From contig JARHVA010008414.1 in NCBI GenBank assembly GCA_037957365.1, positions 1 through 64,000 of the forward strand: DNA of 64,000 bases, written 5' to 3'. Origin of the DNA: Torreya grandis. Its lineage: Eukaryota > Streptophyta > Pinopsida > Cupressales > Taxaceae. The notes below the pieces were generated by a model. The model saw only the letters and a program-made list of their open reading frames with translations. It did no database searches and was not told the origin of the DNA. Made by a program: the position numbers and the translations under genes. Below are positions 62,990 to 64,000 of the stretch, piece by piece (position 1 is the stretch's first letter; every line of letters starts with the position of its first letter).

Positions 62990-64000
62990 TCAATGAGGTG
63001 TATCACCCAAAAATTACGTTCATAAACTTTCTATAGAAGAAGTGGTACCAAATAATGATCCCCAAAGATCTCATTATTTTAAAAGTGCTCTATATCAAAA
63101 TGTCATTCATAAAATTTGCATGGTTGAATCCACACAAAACATGCCATTATTTTTAGATAATGTACAATTAATATCATGCACAAATCCACTACCCATTATA
63201 TTCAAATATTTTTGTCATGACACAAAAATAATCGAAATAAACTCATATTCCCAAATGACATGGATGGTAATGTGCAAGTGTTCTCATAGTTGTTGTGCAA
63301 CTATGATGGGCCCACTTACTCAAACCAACCTAAAAACTATTATACAAGCCTATAACTCTCTAAAATGGCCTACTTATTACCATATCCCCAAGGTCCAAAA
63401 GTTTAATTTGATTAATTTGAGGCATTTTTAAGAGAAAACCATGTCAAATGATTCCATCAAACTCTTTATGGTGATGAAAATATCTTTGGGGGAATTTATC
63501 CAATCTTAGATCTCAATTCATATTTAAGTTATAATTGAAGTATAATTTCAAGTTGACTTAATTTTAAATGAAATTGATTAAAACATATTTTATAGTCCTC
63601 ATACAACCTAAAATGAGTCTAAAATATCTAATATAATCCCCTTGATAATAGATCAGTCCATATTATTTATTAGATCAATTTAAACTCATCTATCAAATTC
63701 AATTAAAGGTAGGGAAGCCCTAGAAATCCTTATGGAAGTTAATAAAGGATTTAAAACAACCATTATGCCATAAACATATATTTTTGAAAGGAAGGAGTAG
63801 GTTTTGGAGGATGGTGTGTCCATAGCCATCCCTCCTCTCTTTCCTAATCTTTGGAAAATTTCCATTAATGTAATCTCTAATATTTTGATCCTTTTATGAT
63901 TTATTTCATTTATCAGATTTATTTTGATACAAGTGTGCTTGGTGTAATATTTCATGCAAACATATTCTTAGAATGAATCTAAAAGATCTCAGTATATCAT
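62990..64000. repeat. Repeat family D, copy 2 (runs off window)
   Basis: Partner of 20,940-22,090, same orientation. The open frame at 63,042-63,431 (129 codons, with SCTNPLPIIFKYFCH) lies inside it. The matching part of copy 1 is broken by stops, so I do not treat it as a gene. Confidence 0.65.

Noticed and set aside
63042..63431. 129-codon plus-strand open frame, the longest in the window
   Set aside because: It lies inside repeat D, the matching stretch of copy 1 has stops, and there is no recognised domain. Kept as repeat only.
1..64000. Endogenous pararetrovirus (caulimovirus-like) sequence
   Set aside because: The RT is flanked by Ty3/gypsy-type gag and linker wording and the other elements have LTRs, primer-binding sites and polypurine tracts; no movement-protein-like sequence was seen.

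Overview
This is nuclear DNA from a seed plant with a large, repeat-filled genome. The base composition is strongly AT-rich by eye, and 64 kb contains no intact protein-coding gene, rRNA or tRNA that I can recognise. Almost everything supportable is decayed LTR retrotransposon, partly nested, plus tandem repeats, microsatellites, one transposase-like pseudogene and one decayed multi-exon gene. The gag-protease wording of the 3.2-6.0 kb element, the long LTRs, telomere-like (CCCTAAA) tracts far from any visible chromosome end and the age of the elements suggest a gymnosperm (conifer-like). That placement is inference.

Layout. 1-1.3 kb: partial internal part of element family B, seen again at 30.8-32.0 kb. 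3.18-6.03 kb: short Ty3/gypsy derivative on the minus strand with two ~0.5 kb LTRs, primer-binding site, gag, protease and polypurine tract, but no reverse transcriptase. 6.0-7.6 kb: worn LTR-like sequence with a large TA/CA microsatellite. 7.64-19.79 kb: plus-strand non-autonomous element (element A) with two ~4.5 kb LTRs and only 3.1 kb of gag-like interior, close to the barley LARD layout. 20.9-22.1 and 63.0-64.0 kb: copies of repeat family D. 22.6-26.9 and 41.3-45.7 kb: a ~4.3 kb direct repeat (family C) holding a decayed minus-strand reading frame of unknown function. It flanks a minus-strand Ty3/gypsy gag-pol remnant (39.5-36.0 kb, RT with YMDD). Inserted in the middle of that RT is element B2 (28.00-36.02 kb), an 8 kb minus-strand element with 1.2 kb LTRs, gag, protease and a G13 polypurine tract.

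46.8-51.0 kb: a degenerate ~111-120 bp tandem array, a 1.4 kb duplication rich in CCCTAA-type motifs, and clusters of TGATCA-centred palindromes. 51.1-54.5 kb: plus-strand pseudogene of a large transposase-like family. 54.5-56.6 kb: 3.4 copies of a ~555 bp tandem repeat running into a 'tttgacaac' minisatellite. 57.6-61.4 kb: a decayed multi-exon minus-strand gene whose exons still have splice borders. 61.6-64.0 kb: a proline-rich minus-strand remnant, a perfect 16 bp hairpin, another TGATCA palindrome cluster and repeat D.

The reading frames are mostly broken by CAA/CAG-to-TAA/TAG, CGA-to-TGA and TGG-to-TAG changes, as expected from long silencing with cytosine methylation. No genes here appear to work together as a live system. 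The relationships are those of autonomous and non-autonomous retroelements and their nested insertions.
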